Below are positions 32,894 to 39,482 of a stretch of DNA of 39,482 nucleotides, piece by piece. This DNA is from Lachnospiraceae bacterium UBA7143 (lineage in GTDB: Bacteria; Bacillota; Clostridia; Lachnospirales; Lachnospiraceae). A model generated the notes under the pieces. It ran no database searches and was not told the DNA's origin. It was given only the letters and a program-made list of their open reading frames with translations. Made by a program: the position numbers and the translations under genes. Numbering within the stretch: the first letter of the stretch is position 1; the number at the start of each line of letters is the position of its first letter. The stretch is from positions 1 to 39,482 of the forward strand of contig DKWV01000058.1 in the NCBI GenBank assembly GCA_002491905.1. Direction: 5' to 3'.

Positions 32894-33735
32894 TGAAAAA
32901 GACGATCAATTCTATTTTAAGACATCTTGTTCTGTTTCTCCTGGCAGTGGTGTGGCTGATACCGATTCTCTGGCTGTTTGTTACCTCGTTTAGCGGGTAT
33001 AAGGGAATCAACACCTCCCACTTCTTCCCGGAGACATGGACGCTTGACAACTATGCGCAGCTGTTCCTTCGGTCGGATTCCATCGTGCAGTACAACAGGT
33101 GGTTTTTGAACACGCTGGTGATCGCGATCTTTACCTGTCTGATATCGACCATCCTGGTGCTGATGGTGAGCTATACCATGAGTAAGCTGCGTTTCCCGGG
33201 CAGAAAGTCGCTGATGAGCTTCAGCATCATTTTGAATATGTTCCCGGGCGTGCTTTCCATGATTGCGATTTACTTTATCTTAAAGACCTTTAATCTGACG
33301 AACAGTCATATCGGCATGATCATCGTGTACTCCGCGGGCGCGGGGCTCGGTTTCCTGATCTGTAAGGGCTTTATGGACACGATTTCCGTTTCCCTAAGCG
33401 AGGCGGCCAGGTTAGAGGGCGCTTCCGAGGCGAAGATTTTTTGGAAAATTATCATTCCACTTTCCAAACCCATCATCGTGTACACGGTCATCAGTTCTTT
33501 CCTGGTGCCCTGGGGCGATTTCGTGTTCGCGAAGCTGATGCTCAACTCTGGTATTGCGACGGACTGGACGGTGGCGATCGGACTGTTCAATATGCTGGGT
33601 AAGTCCATGATCGCGAAATATTTCTCCGTGTTCTGCGCGGGCGGCGTGGTGATATCTGTGCCGATTTCGATTCTGTTCCTGATTATGCAGAAGTTCTACG
33701 TGGAGGGTATTACGGGAGGTTCAGTAAAAGGATGA
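32893..33735 (+). CDS. Sugar ABC transporter permease, MalG-like
   Basis: A 280-residue partner permease with about six membrane helices. The start overlaps the MalF stop by one base; AAGGAGGAGG lies upstream. The EAA coupling motif is EAARLEGASEAKIFWKIIIP, near residue 175. The periplasmic-type loop after the first helix (FFPETWTLDNYAQLF) is typical of MalG. Its stop overlaps the start of the amylase gene (ATGA), so all three genes are coupled. Confidence 0.93.
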   Translation: MKKTINSILRHLVLFLLAVVWLIPILWLFVTSFSGYKGINTSHFFPETWTLDNYAQLFLRSDSIVQYNRWFLNTLVIAIFTCLISTILVLMVSYTMSKLRFPGRKSLMSFSIILNMFPGVLSMIAIYFILKTFNLTNSHIGMIIVYSAGAGLGFLICKGFMDTISVSLSEAARLEGASEAKIFWKIIIPLSKPIIVYTVISSFLVPWGDFVFAKLMLNSGIATDWTVAIGLFNMLGKSMIAKYFSVFCAGGVVISVPISILFLIMQKFYVEGITGGSVKG

Positions 33736-35468
33736 AAAATGTGCAAAAGAGAGCTCTGGCAGGTATTTTGTCGGCGGCGCTGATTTGCGGATGTGGTGTG
33801 CAGGGGGAGAATATCCCCCTGCAAAACTCGTTTGGGGAGGAAAATCCCGACATCTCAGCCGATGCAGCAGGAGAGCAGGCGGATGCGGGGACATCCGATT
33901 CAGAACCGTGGGAGAGTTTTCCCCTGCAGATCATTGACGACAACTACCGAACATACTATGAGGTGTTTGTATACTCCTTCTGCGACAGCAACGGCGACGG
34001 GGTGGGAGACCTGCAGGGCCTGATTTCCCGGCTGGATTATATCAACGACGGGGATGATGCCACGGAAACGGATCTGGGCTGTAACGGGATCTGGCTGATG
34101 CCCGTGAACCCTTCGCCTACTTATCACAAATACGACGTGGCGGATTATTATGACATAGATGAGCAGTACGGCACACTGGAAGATTTTAAGGAACTGCTTG
34201 CCGAGTGCGAAAGAAGGGGCATCAAGGTGATTATGGATCTGGTGCTGAACCATTCTTCTTCGCAGAATCCGTGGTTCCAGGAGGCGTGCGCATATCTGCG
34301 GGGGCTGGATGACACGGAACCCGACGTGTCAGAATGCCCTTATTTTGACTACTACCATTTCTCCAAAGAGCAGGGCGGCGGATACTATCAGGTGGAGGGA
34401 ACGGACTGGTATTACGAGGCACAGTTCTGGTCCGAGATGCCTGACCTCAACTTAGACTGCGAGCCCCTGCGGGCGGAGATCGCCAAGATCACGCAGTACT
34501 GGCTGGACATGGGCGTGGGCGGTTTCCGTCTGGATGCGGTGAAAGAATATTATTCCGGCGCGCCGCAGTCAAATATTGAGTTCCTGAGCTGGCTGACTGA
34601 TACAGTCAAGTCACAGAAAGAAGAAGCCTATCTGGTGGGGGAGGCGTGGCTCGACATGGCGGACTATGCGCCGTACTATGGGAGCGGTATCGACAGCCTT
34701 TTCGACTTTGCCTTTGCGGACAAGGACGGCATTATCTCCAAGGTGTTAAACGGTTCATCAGCGGTCAAATACGGCGCGGCAGTCACTTCTCTGGATGAGA
34801 CGTTCAGCGCTTACAATGCGGACTATATTGACGCGCCTTTTTATACCAACCACGACATGGGCAGAAGCGCGGGATACTATGCGGGGGACAATTCCGCTGC
34901 GCAGACGAAGATGGCGGGAGCCATGAATCTGTTTATGGGCGGATCGGCTTTCCTCTATTACGGGGAGGAACTCGGCATGAAAGGCTCCGGCAAGGATGAG
35001 AACAAGCGCGCGCCCATGTATTGGAGCATGAACCCGGACGCGGAGGGAATGTGCGACGGCCCGGCGGACATGGAAGACGTGAAGATGAAGTTTGAGAGCC
35101 TGGAGGAGCAGGAAAAAGACCCGGATTCGGTTTACCAGTATTATAGGAAGGTAATCAGAATCCGCAACCAGAATCCGGAGATTGCAAGGGGAAAGGCGGA
35201 GTACGTCCTTGTGGGGGATTTTCTGGCGGAGGATACGAAGGAGACTGTCTGCGCCATCAAAAAGATTTACGGGGATTCGGAGCTGCTGCTCGTGTTTGTG
35301 ACGGGCGCTGGGACGGAGGAACTGGATCTTTCGACTATTACGCTAAACGGCAAAAATATAGGCGCGGAGACGCAGATTCGGGGCGCGCTTGCCACCGGTG
35401 AGGAGAAGATCAGCTTTGAGGACGGAAAGGCAGTGATGCCGGGATTTTCGGTGCTCGTGCTTAAGTGA
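33732..35468 (+). CDS. GH13 alpha-amylase family lipoprotein
   Basis: A 578-residue extracellular alpha-glucan hydrolase. An N-terminal signal ends at ICGC with Cys21 as the likely lipidation site, although Cys at the -2 position is unusual. The (beta/alpha)8 barrel shows the GH13 regions: DLVLNHSS (region I), GGFRLDAVKEYY with nucleophile D268 (II), VGEAW with acid E304 (III) and YTNHDMGR with D375 (IV). The early SFCDSNGDGVGDLQGL is typical of the oligo-glucosidase/amylase subfamilies. A C-terminal beta domain follows about residue 470. Tethered outside, it would cut starch or maltodextrin for the importer encoded just upstream, with which it overlaps by ATGA. Confidence 0.93.
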   Translation: MKNVQKRALAGILSAALICGCGVQGENIPLQNSFGEENPDISADAAGEQADAGTSDSEPWESFPLQIIDDNYRTYYEVFVYSFCDSNGDGVGDLQGLISRLDYINDGDDATETDLGCNGIWLMPVNPSPTYHKYDVADYYDIDEQYGTLEDFKELLAECERRGIKVIMDLVLNHSSSQNPWFQEACAYLRGLDDTEPDVSECPYFDYYHFSKEQGGGYYQVEGTDWYYEAQFWSEMPDLNLDCEPLRAEIAKITQYWLDMGVGGFRLDAVKEYYSGAPQSNIEFLSWLTDTVKSQKEEAYLVGEAWLDMADYAPYYGSGIDSLFDFAFADKDGIISKVLNGSSAVKYGAAVTSLDETFSAYNADYIDAPFYTNHDMGRSAGYYAGDNSAAQTKMAGAMNLFMGGSAFLYYGEELGMKGSGKDENKRAPMYWSMNPDAEGMCDGPADMEDVKMKFESLEEQEKDPDSVYQYYRKVIRIRNQNPEIARGKAEYVLVGDFLAEDTKETVCAIKKIYGDSELLLVFVTGAGTEELDLSTITLNGKNIGAETQIRGALATGEEKISFEDGKAVMPGFSVLVLK

Positions 35469-35478
35469 TGGAATGAAC

Positions 35479-35507
35479 TTGAATTTATAAAGAATATATT
35501 ATAAAAT
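35479..35507 (+). promoter_or_regulatory. Probable promoter of the OFA transporter gene
   Basis: TTGAAT (35479-35484), 17 bases, TAAAAT (35502-35507) in a very AT-rich gap. A second pair, TTACAT/TATAAC (35516-35544), lies too close to the ribosome binding site AAAGGA (35546-35551) to be likely. Confidence 0.5.
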
Positions 35508-35566
35508 TATTAAAGTTACATTCAGTTTTCTATTTAATTATAACGAAAGGATAACGGGTATCTAAC

Positions 35567-36874
35567 ATGAAAAACTGTCAGAACAAATGGGTGCGTGCCG
35601 CGATCCCGGCATTGCTCCTGCATTTCAGTATCGGTACGGTGTACTGCTGGTCTATTTTCAGTCAGGAGATCGCTGACTACATAGGCTTTTCCAAGGCAGC
35701 TACGGAGTGGGCGTTCAGCTTTGCGATCTTTTTCCTCGGCATGTCGGCGGCATTTCTGGGCAACGTGGTGGAGAAGGATATTCACAAGTCCTCGCTGATC
35801 GCTACGATTACCTTTGCCCTCGGTATGGCAGGCACGGGTTTCTTCATTTATTACGGGGGGAACCATCCGGGAAGCGTTCTCGCCCTGGTGGGTATTTATG
35901 TATGCTACGGCTTTATCATGGGCATCGGTCTCGGAACGGGTTATCTTTCCCCGGTAAAAACTTTGATGCTGTGGTTTGAGGACAAGAAAGGTCTTGCGAC
36001 CGGCCTTGCGGTGGCGGGTTTCGGCGGCGCGAAAGCGATTGCAAGCCCGATTATGCAGGCACTCCTCACAAATCTGGGTGACGGCGGAATCTATAAGATG
36101 TTCTATATTCTGGCGGCGGTTTATTTTGTCATGATGTTTGTGGGCCATCTCCTTCTGGCGAAGCCCGAGGGCTGGCATGAGCCCCAGAAGAAGGAAAAGG
36201 GGCAGGGCATCATGGCTACCATCAAAACTCGTCCCATCAGCAATTACATAGGTATCTGGGTGATGTTTTACATCAATATCACCTGCGGCCTTGCACTGAT
36301 TTCCCAGGAGAAGATGATCGTGAAATGTATCGGCCTTGCGGGAGTGGTTGGCGTGATTTCCACGGTATCCGCGATCTTTAACGCAGGCGGCCGTCTCGGC
36401 TTTTCTGCATGGGCGGATCACCTGAAAGACAGAAATACGATTTACAAGCTGATCTTTGTGCTCTCGATTGTGTTTACCGGCGCGGTTATGCTCACCGGCG
36501 GCATCAGGAACGGTGAGGGCAATATGCTGTTGATTGTTCTTGTGCTGGCGCTGATCTTTATGGTAAATGCCGGATACGGCGGCGGTTTCTCCAACGTGCC
36601 GACCCTGCTTTCCGATCACTATGGTATGGGCAGCATCAGCGCGATCCACGGTATTACCCTTTCCGCGTGGGCGTTTGCGGGGCTTACCGGCAACCAGATC
36701 GCAACCCTGATCGTGAGCAATACGGGCAGCTTTATCGATGACGGACACGGCGGACAGATCAACCCTATAGGATACCAGAACGTGCTGTATTTCACGATTG
36801 TGCTCTATATTATCGCACTGTTGATCAGCCTGTTCCTTGTGAAGCCCGCAAGCACGGATAATTCGCGAAAGTAA
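35567..36874 (+). CDS. OFA-family major facilitator transporter
   Basis: A 435-residue, 12-helix MFS transporter of the oxalate/formate antiporter family. Family features are FSIGTVYCWSIFSQEI in helix 1, ATEWAFSFAIFFLGMSAA, GYGFIMGIGLGTGYLSPVKT-like sequence in helix 4, and WFEDKKGLATGLAVAGFGGA. The substrate is not fixed by sequence; members carry oxalate, formate, lactate and other monocarboxylates. It has its own promoter after the amylase gene, so a role as exporter of a fermentation acid from sugars taken up by the preceding genes is possible but inferred. AAAGGATAACGGG gives the ribosome binding site. Confidence 0.88.
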   Translation: MKNCQNKWVRAAIPALLLHFSIGTVYCWSIFSQEIADYIGFSKAATEWAFSFAIFFLGMSAAFLGNVVEKDIHKSSLIATITFALGMAGTGFFIYYGGNHPGSVLALVGIYVCYGFIMGIGLGTGYLSPVKTLMLWFEDKKGLATGLAVAGFGGAKAIASPIMQALLTNLGDGGIYKMFYILAAVYFVMMFVGHLLLAKPEGWHEPQKKEKGQGIMATIKTRPISNYIGIWVMFYINITCGLALISQEKMIVKCIGLAGVVGVISTVSAIFNAGGRLGFSAWADHLKDRNTIYKLIFVLSIVFTGAVMLTGGIRNGEGNMLLIVLVLALIFMVNAGYGGGFSNVPTLLSDHYGMGSISAIHGITLSAWAFAGLTGNQIATLIVSNTGSFIDDGHGGQINPIGYQNVLYFTIVLYIIALLISLFLVKPASTDNSRK

Positions 36875-36877
36875 TGA

Positions 36878-36925
36878 GCAGTGCGCAGACAGAGGAAAAC
36901 CGTAGGTTTTTCGAGCTTGCACTGC
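36878..36925. other. Stem-loop after the OFA transporter gene
   Basis: GCAGTGC (36878-36884) pairs with GCACTGC (36919-36925), with AAAACC-GTA-GGTTTT (36896-36910) nested inside. It begins four bases after the stop codon. No T-run follows, so it may be a 3' stabiliser or part of a repeat element. Confidence 0.5.
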
Positions 36926-36936
36926 GGATACATAGC

Positions 36937-36972
36937 AAAAACCCCGGAGGTTTAACCTTCGGGGTTCTTGCT
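36937..36972 (-). terminator. Terminator, best oriented for the minus-strand gene
   Basis: Twelve base pairs between 36940-36951 and 36955-36966 around TTA. On the minus strand it is followed by TTTTTGC, a good tail, so it should end the cyclic-nucleotide-domain gene. On the plus strand the tail TTCTTGCTT is weaker, so it may act in both directions. Confidence 0.7.
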
Positions 36973-36985
36973 TGTGTAAAAGGGG

Positions 36986-37031
36986 AATTCTTCGGAATTG
37001 CTATTGCCGACTTGACTTCCGTGATCAAGTC
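36986..37031. repeat. UUCG hairpin plus second hairpin between convergent genes
   Basis: AATTC-TTCG-GAATT (36986-36999) has the very stable C(UUCG)G loop; GACTTGA/TCAAGTC (37009-37015 and 37025-37031) follows. The layout resembles 31305-31347. From here to 37111 nothing else is seen. Confidence 0.5.
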
Positions 37032-37111
37032 TGTATTTAATATACCTTGTTTTATCAGTACAGTCTATAAATATATTACAAAAGAATAACACTATATTAG
37101 CGAGAATATTT

Positions 37112-39370
37112 CTATTTAGTCAGGTACTCGCGCTGTCTCAGAAGCTCCGGAGGGATCGGAGTCCCCGTGTTTTTAAGCTTTTGGAAGATATTATCATAAT
37201 GGTGGAGCTTTTGCGCCAGTTTAATATCGTAGCGGGACATAGTGTCTTTGTAGAGCGGGTTTGCCATCAGTTTTGTCCGAATCTCCTTTGAGAAAGGACA
37301 GTAAGTGAAGATGATATTCCGGGACACCTTGTTTAATCTGGGAGAACCGGAACCCTCATAGAGAATCCATGCCTCGTAGTCCATAATGAACATTTCTTTA
37401 TAACTGTTTTTCGCTTTCTTCATGCTGAGCTTAATTTTATCCTTGGCGTCTGCGGACAAATCGTGGTTCTTGCGGTAGAATTGGATGTAATCGAAGTATT
37501 CGCTGGTGAGGGATGCTTCGGAAATATCGTTCCAGCGGGCACCCTGAATACGCTTGCACATTTCCCAACGGAAATCGCCAGTCAGACGGACCAGAATATT
37601 GGTCAGATCTTCCATCTGGAAAATGGACACCATCATGCGGGCCGGGGTGGTACGCTTGCGCCCCTCGATTTCCTGCCATGCGATGCCGCGGGCTCCTACG
37701 TTGGGCATCAGGATAATGTCCGGCAGCACCTCCACGCCGACAGACTCCTTGCCGATACCGATGTCCGGGTTTGTGTAAATGACGTCGCGGTAGTAAGCGC
37801 TGAAGTCGATGTCCCTGATTTTCTGGAAAGACTCCTCCACTTTGTCTGCGGAAACAAGCGTGCCGTCCAGGTCCTTTAAGACGTTGTGCTCCGAGAAGAC
37901 CGGACAGAAGCTTAGGACACGGCCGAAGGTGATCTTGTTGACGGAAGGGAACATGTTTCGTATCTCAAAGAGCACCTTTTCTGTCGGGTCATTCTGCATC
38001 CGCGCCTCGTCCGCGGCAGTGATATTGCCGGACATTTTCTGCTCGCGCAGATAAGTGGGGAAATCCGAGTCAAATTCGTTACGGCTGGGCTCCTTTGCGC
38101 CTTTATAGATGGCGGTAAACCATTCGTAGGCTGTATAAACCTTGCGCTTGGGATCGGTGGGAAGCCTGTCGACAATTTTATAAAGATAGGCGGCGTTGTC
38201 AAGGCCTGCCAGATGTTCGTCCATATAACCGAAGTTAAAGAACATTTTTACCACTTTGGGAACGGAAGAAGGATCCTTCACGCTCTTTAAGAAAGCCTTT
38301 TCATAAATCTGGTAGAAGAGCTTTGTGATGGAGAGACGCAGTTTCCTGGCAGCGTCGTCGGAGGCGTTCTTATCCGTCATCCTGGCAAACTTCTGCACAG
38401 CCTCGCGGAAAGCAGTGGCAGTTTCGCCGCTTACCTCCGCGTAGGTGAGAATCGTATTCATGGAGTTTTCCACGTCGGGCACATCGTCCACCGTAGTGGC
38501 TTCCCTCTCGACGGCTTCCCCAAGATTTTCCAGTTTTGTGCGGTATTCAGCGGCTCTTTGCTGATACATTTCCCGGTCGATGGATGGCAGGTCTTCCAAC
38601 TGGATCATGATGGTGGAAATCGCCGCACTCACCTTGGTGGAATCGGGATCATTCGATCCGATTTTATAAAGAAGGCTTGCATAGAGATCGAAGAAGTCCA
38701 GACGGTTCTCGTTCATCAAAAGACTTGCAATATCAGCCTTGTAGTCGTAAAAAACACGGCATATGGAAATGATGCGGTGGATATCCTGATCCGCCTTCAG
38801 CACGACACCCGCAAGAAAATCGGGTTTGTGGAATTTGGAAGATTTTTCAGTGACCATAGTAGTCAATTGCTCATAGTAGACATCCAGCCAGCTGTCCAGA
38901 TCTTCCTCCAGTGTAAGGGGAGCCAGGTCCTCCATGTCGGGCAGCGCCCTCGGAGTAATTCCGTGCTTAACGCAGAAGGACTTATACTCTTCATAGTGAT
39001 CCATCAGAAAGTGGTAGATGTTATCGCAGTCGAAACGCATCAGTTCATACTGGTCATATATTTCCCGGAACTGCCTAAACAGCGAGGATACAATCATGTT
39101 TGCCAGATCCACGCTTCTTGACATAAGCAGGGAAAGCTGTGCGGATGTACAGGGATAGGAGGCAATTCCAGTGGTCTCCTCCGTCTCATATGTGATAAAG
39201 TGAGAACCAAAAAAGATCTCACAGACGCCGATGACATCCCCCTTTTTCAGATAAAAAGTGCCTCCCGGATAGGAGGCGCACACGCTCCCCTTGGCGATGA
39301 CATGCAGTGCGGTCAGATTCTGCTCACTCTGGATCAGCCGCGTGCCCGCAGGAAATTCTTTTACAGCCAT
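37112..39370 (-). CDS. Large protein with N-terminal cyclic-nucleotide-binding-like domain
   Basis: A 752-residue cytoplasmic protein with no membrane segments. Residues about 1-100 resemble the cNMP-binding beta-roll of CRP/PKA regulatory subunits (FPAGTRLIQSEQNLTALHVI, AKGSVCASYPGGTF, LKKGDVIGVCEIFF), but the phosphate-binding cassette Arg is not evident. No helix-turn-helix follows, so it is not a CRP-type activator. The remaining 650 residues are mostly helical, charged and unrecognised, including WLDVYYEQLTTMVTEKSSKF and RGIAWQEIEGRKRTTPARMM. The start follows AAGGGGGT on the minus strand, behind a good promoter. It converges with the OFA gene and appears to be a single-gene unit. A scaffold or enzyme gated by a second messenger is possible; no activity can be named. 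Confidence 0.75.
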   Translation of the reverse strand: MAVKEFPAGTRLIQSEQNLTALHVIAKGSVCASYPGGTFYLKKGDVIGVCEIFFGSHFITYETEETTGIASYPCTSAQLSLLMSRSVDLANMIVSSLFRQFREIYDQYELMRFDCDNIYHFLMDHYEEYKSFCVKHGITPRALPDMEDLAPLTLEEDLDSWLDVYYEQLTTMVTEKSSKFHKPDFLAGVVLKADQDIHRIISICRVFYDYKADIASLLMNENRLDFFDLYASLLYKIGSNDPDSTKVSAAISTIMIQLEDLPSIDREMYQQRAAEYRTKLENLGEAVEREATTVDDVPDVENSMNTILTYAEVSGETATAFREAVQKFARMTDKNASDDAARKLRLSITKLFYQIYEKAFLKSVKDPSSVPKVVKMFFNFGYMDEHLAGLDNAAYLYKIVDRLPTDPKRKVYTAYEWFTAIYKGAKEPSRNEFDSDFPTYLREQKMSGNITAADEARMQNDPTEKVLFEIRNMFPSVNKITFGRVLSFCPVFSEHNVLKDLDGTLVSADKVEESFQKIRDIDFSAYYRDVIYTNPDIGIGKESVGVEVLPDIILMPNVGARGIAWQEIEGRKRTTPARMMVSIFQMEDLTNILVRLTGDFRWEMCKRIQGARWNDISEASLTSEYFDYIQFYRKNHDLSADAKDKIKLSMKKAKNSYKEMFIMDYEAWILYEGSGSPRLNKVSRNIIFTYCPFSKEIRTKLMANPLYKDTMSRYDIKLAQKLHHYDNIFQKLKNTGTPIPPELLRQREYLTK

Positions 39371-39414
39371 TGGAATACCCCCTTATAGAAATTATTACAA
39401 AAAACTCTGTTTCT

Positions 39415-39443
39415 ATCTTATGCTTTTTTGGGGGAAAAGTCAA
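39415..39443 (-). promoter_or_regulatory. Sigma-A promoter of the cyclic-nucleotide-domain gene
   Basis: On the minus strand, TTGACT (39443-39438), 17 bases including an A6 run and CCCCC, then TAAGAT (39420-39415). Start would be near 39408, about 38 bases before the ATG. Confidence 0.75.
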
Positions 39444-39482
39444 CGAAGTTAAGGAGCCGCCAGCGGTGAGGAATGAATCTCA

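Noticed and set aside
35516..35544. Second promoter-like pair before the OFA gene
   Set aside because: Its start point would fall in the ribosome binding site; the pair at 35479-35507 is better placed.
36874..37089. Small plus-strand ORF after the OFA transporter (71 codons)
   Set aside because: It runs through a stem-loop, a terminator and further hairpins and has no ribosome binding site of its own.

Overview
The window reads as a chromosomal segment from an anaerobic, Gram-positive Clostridia bacterium, most likely a gut Lachnospiraceae member. This is inferred from the gene content: sortase pili, a BspA-type leucine-rich-repeat adhesin, an OFA-family transporter, a DUF2935 protein, lipoprotein sugar-binding proteins, strong AGGAGG-type ribosome binding sites and TTGACA/TATAAT-like promoters. 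No rRNA, tRNA, CRISPR array, transposase or integrase is visible.

Region by region. (1) 1-1650 is a patch of decayed genes: an intact antitoxin-like ORF beside a deleted and frameshifted RelE-like toxin, then an AAA ATPase remnant running directly into the 3' two-thirds of a family-4 uracil-DNA glycosylase. (2) 1661-6224 holds a DUF2935 ferritin-like protein and a very large multi-cupredoxin copper oxidase resembling MnxG in size and repeat plan; one in-frame TGA interrupts it at codon 902. (3) 6449-9314 holds a chemoreceptor and a convergent secreted metallo-beta-lactamase-fold protein. (4) 9578-10579 encodes a LacI-type regulator with a palindromic operator-like site in its own leader. (5) 10804-25655 is a sortase-assembled pilus operon: a tip adhesin of about 3,245 residues, a dedicated signal peptidase, the major pilin, a class C sortase, a proline-repeat basal pilin and a second sortase. 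The adhesin gene carries a G10 tract after its signal peptide and is currently out of frame through one missing base in a GAG repeat near 11500. A small His/Cys-rich secreted protein follows. (6) 26077-26491 is non-coding: a terminator, about 150 bases of nested inverted repeats, a strong promoter and a LacI-type operator. (7) 26492-35465 is a glycan-use cluster: an unrecognised 612-residue protein, a small zinc-ribbon protein, a cytoplasmic GH53 galactanase, a MalE/MalF/MalG-like ABC importer without its ATPase, and a GH13 alpha-amylase lipoprotein. (8) 35567-36874 is an OFA-family major facilitator, and 37112-39370 (minus) encodes a large protein of unknown role with an N-terminal cyclic-nucleotide-binding-like domain.

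How the parts fit. The LacI protein is a candidate regulator of the glycan cluster, because related CAAnCGnTTG palindromes occur in its own leader and at the start of transcription of the cluster. The pilus operon lies between regulator and cluster and may have been inserted there. A cre-like palindrome and a promoter at the end of the GH53 gene would give the transporter genes their own control, and the transporter leader contains two perfect palindromes and two GC hairpins with no assigned function. The most notable points are the switchable-looking giant pilus adhesin, the stop codon inside the large copper oxidase, the structured intergenic element at 26140-26294 and the palindrome-rich leader at 29725-29812.
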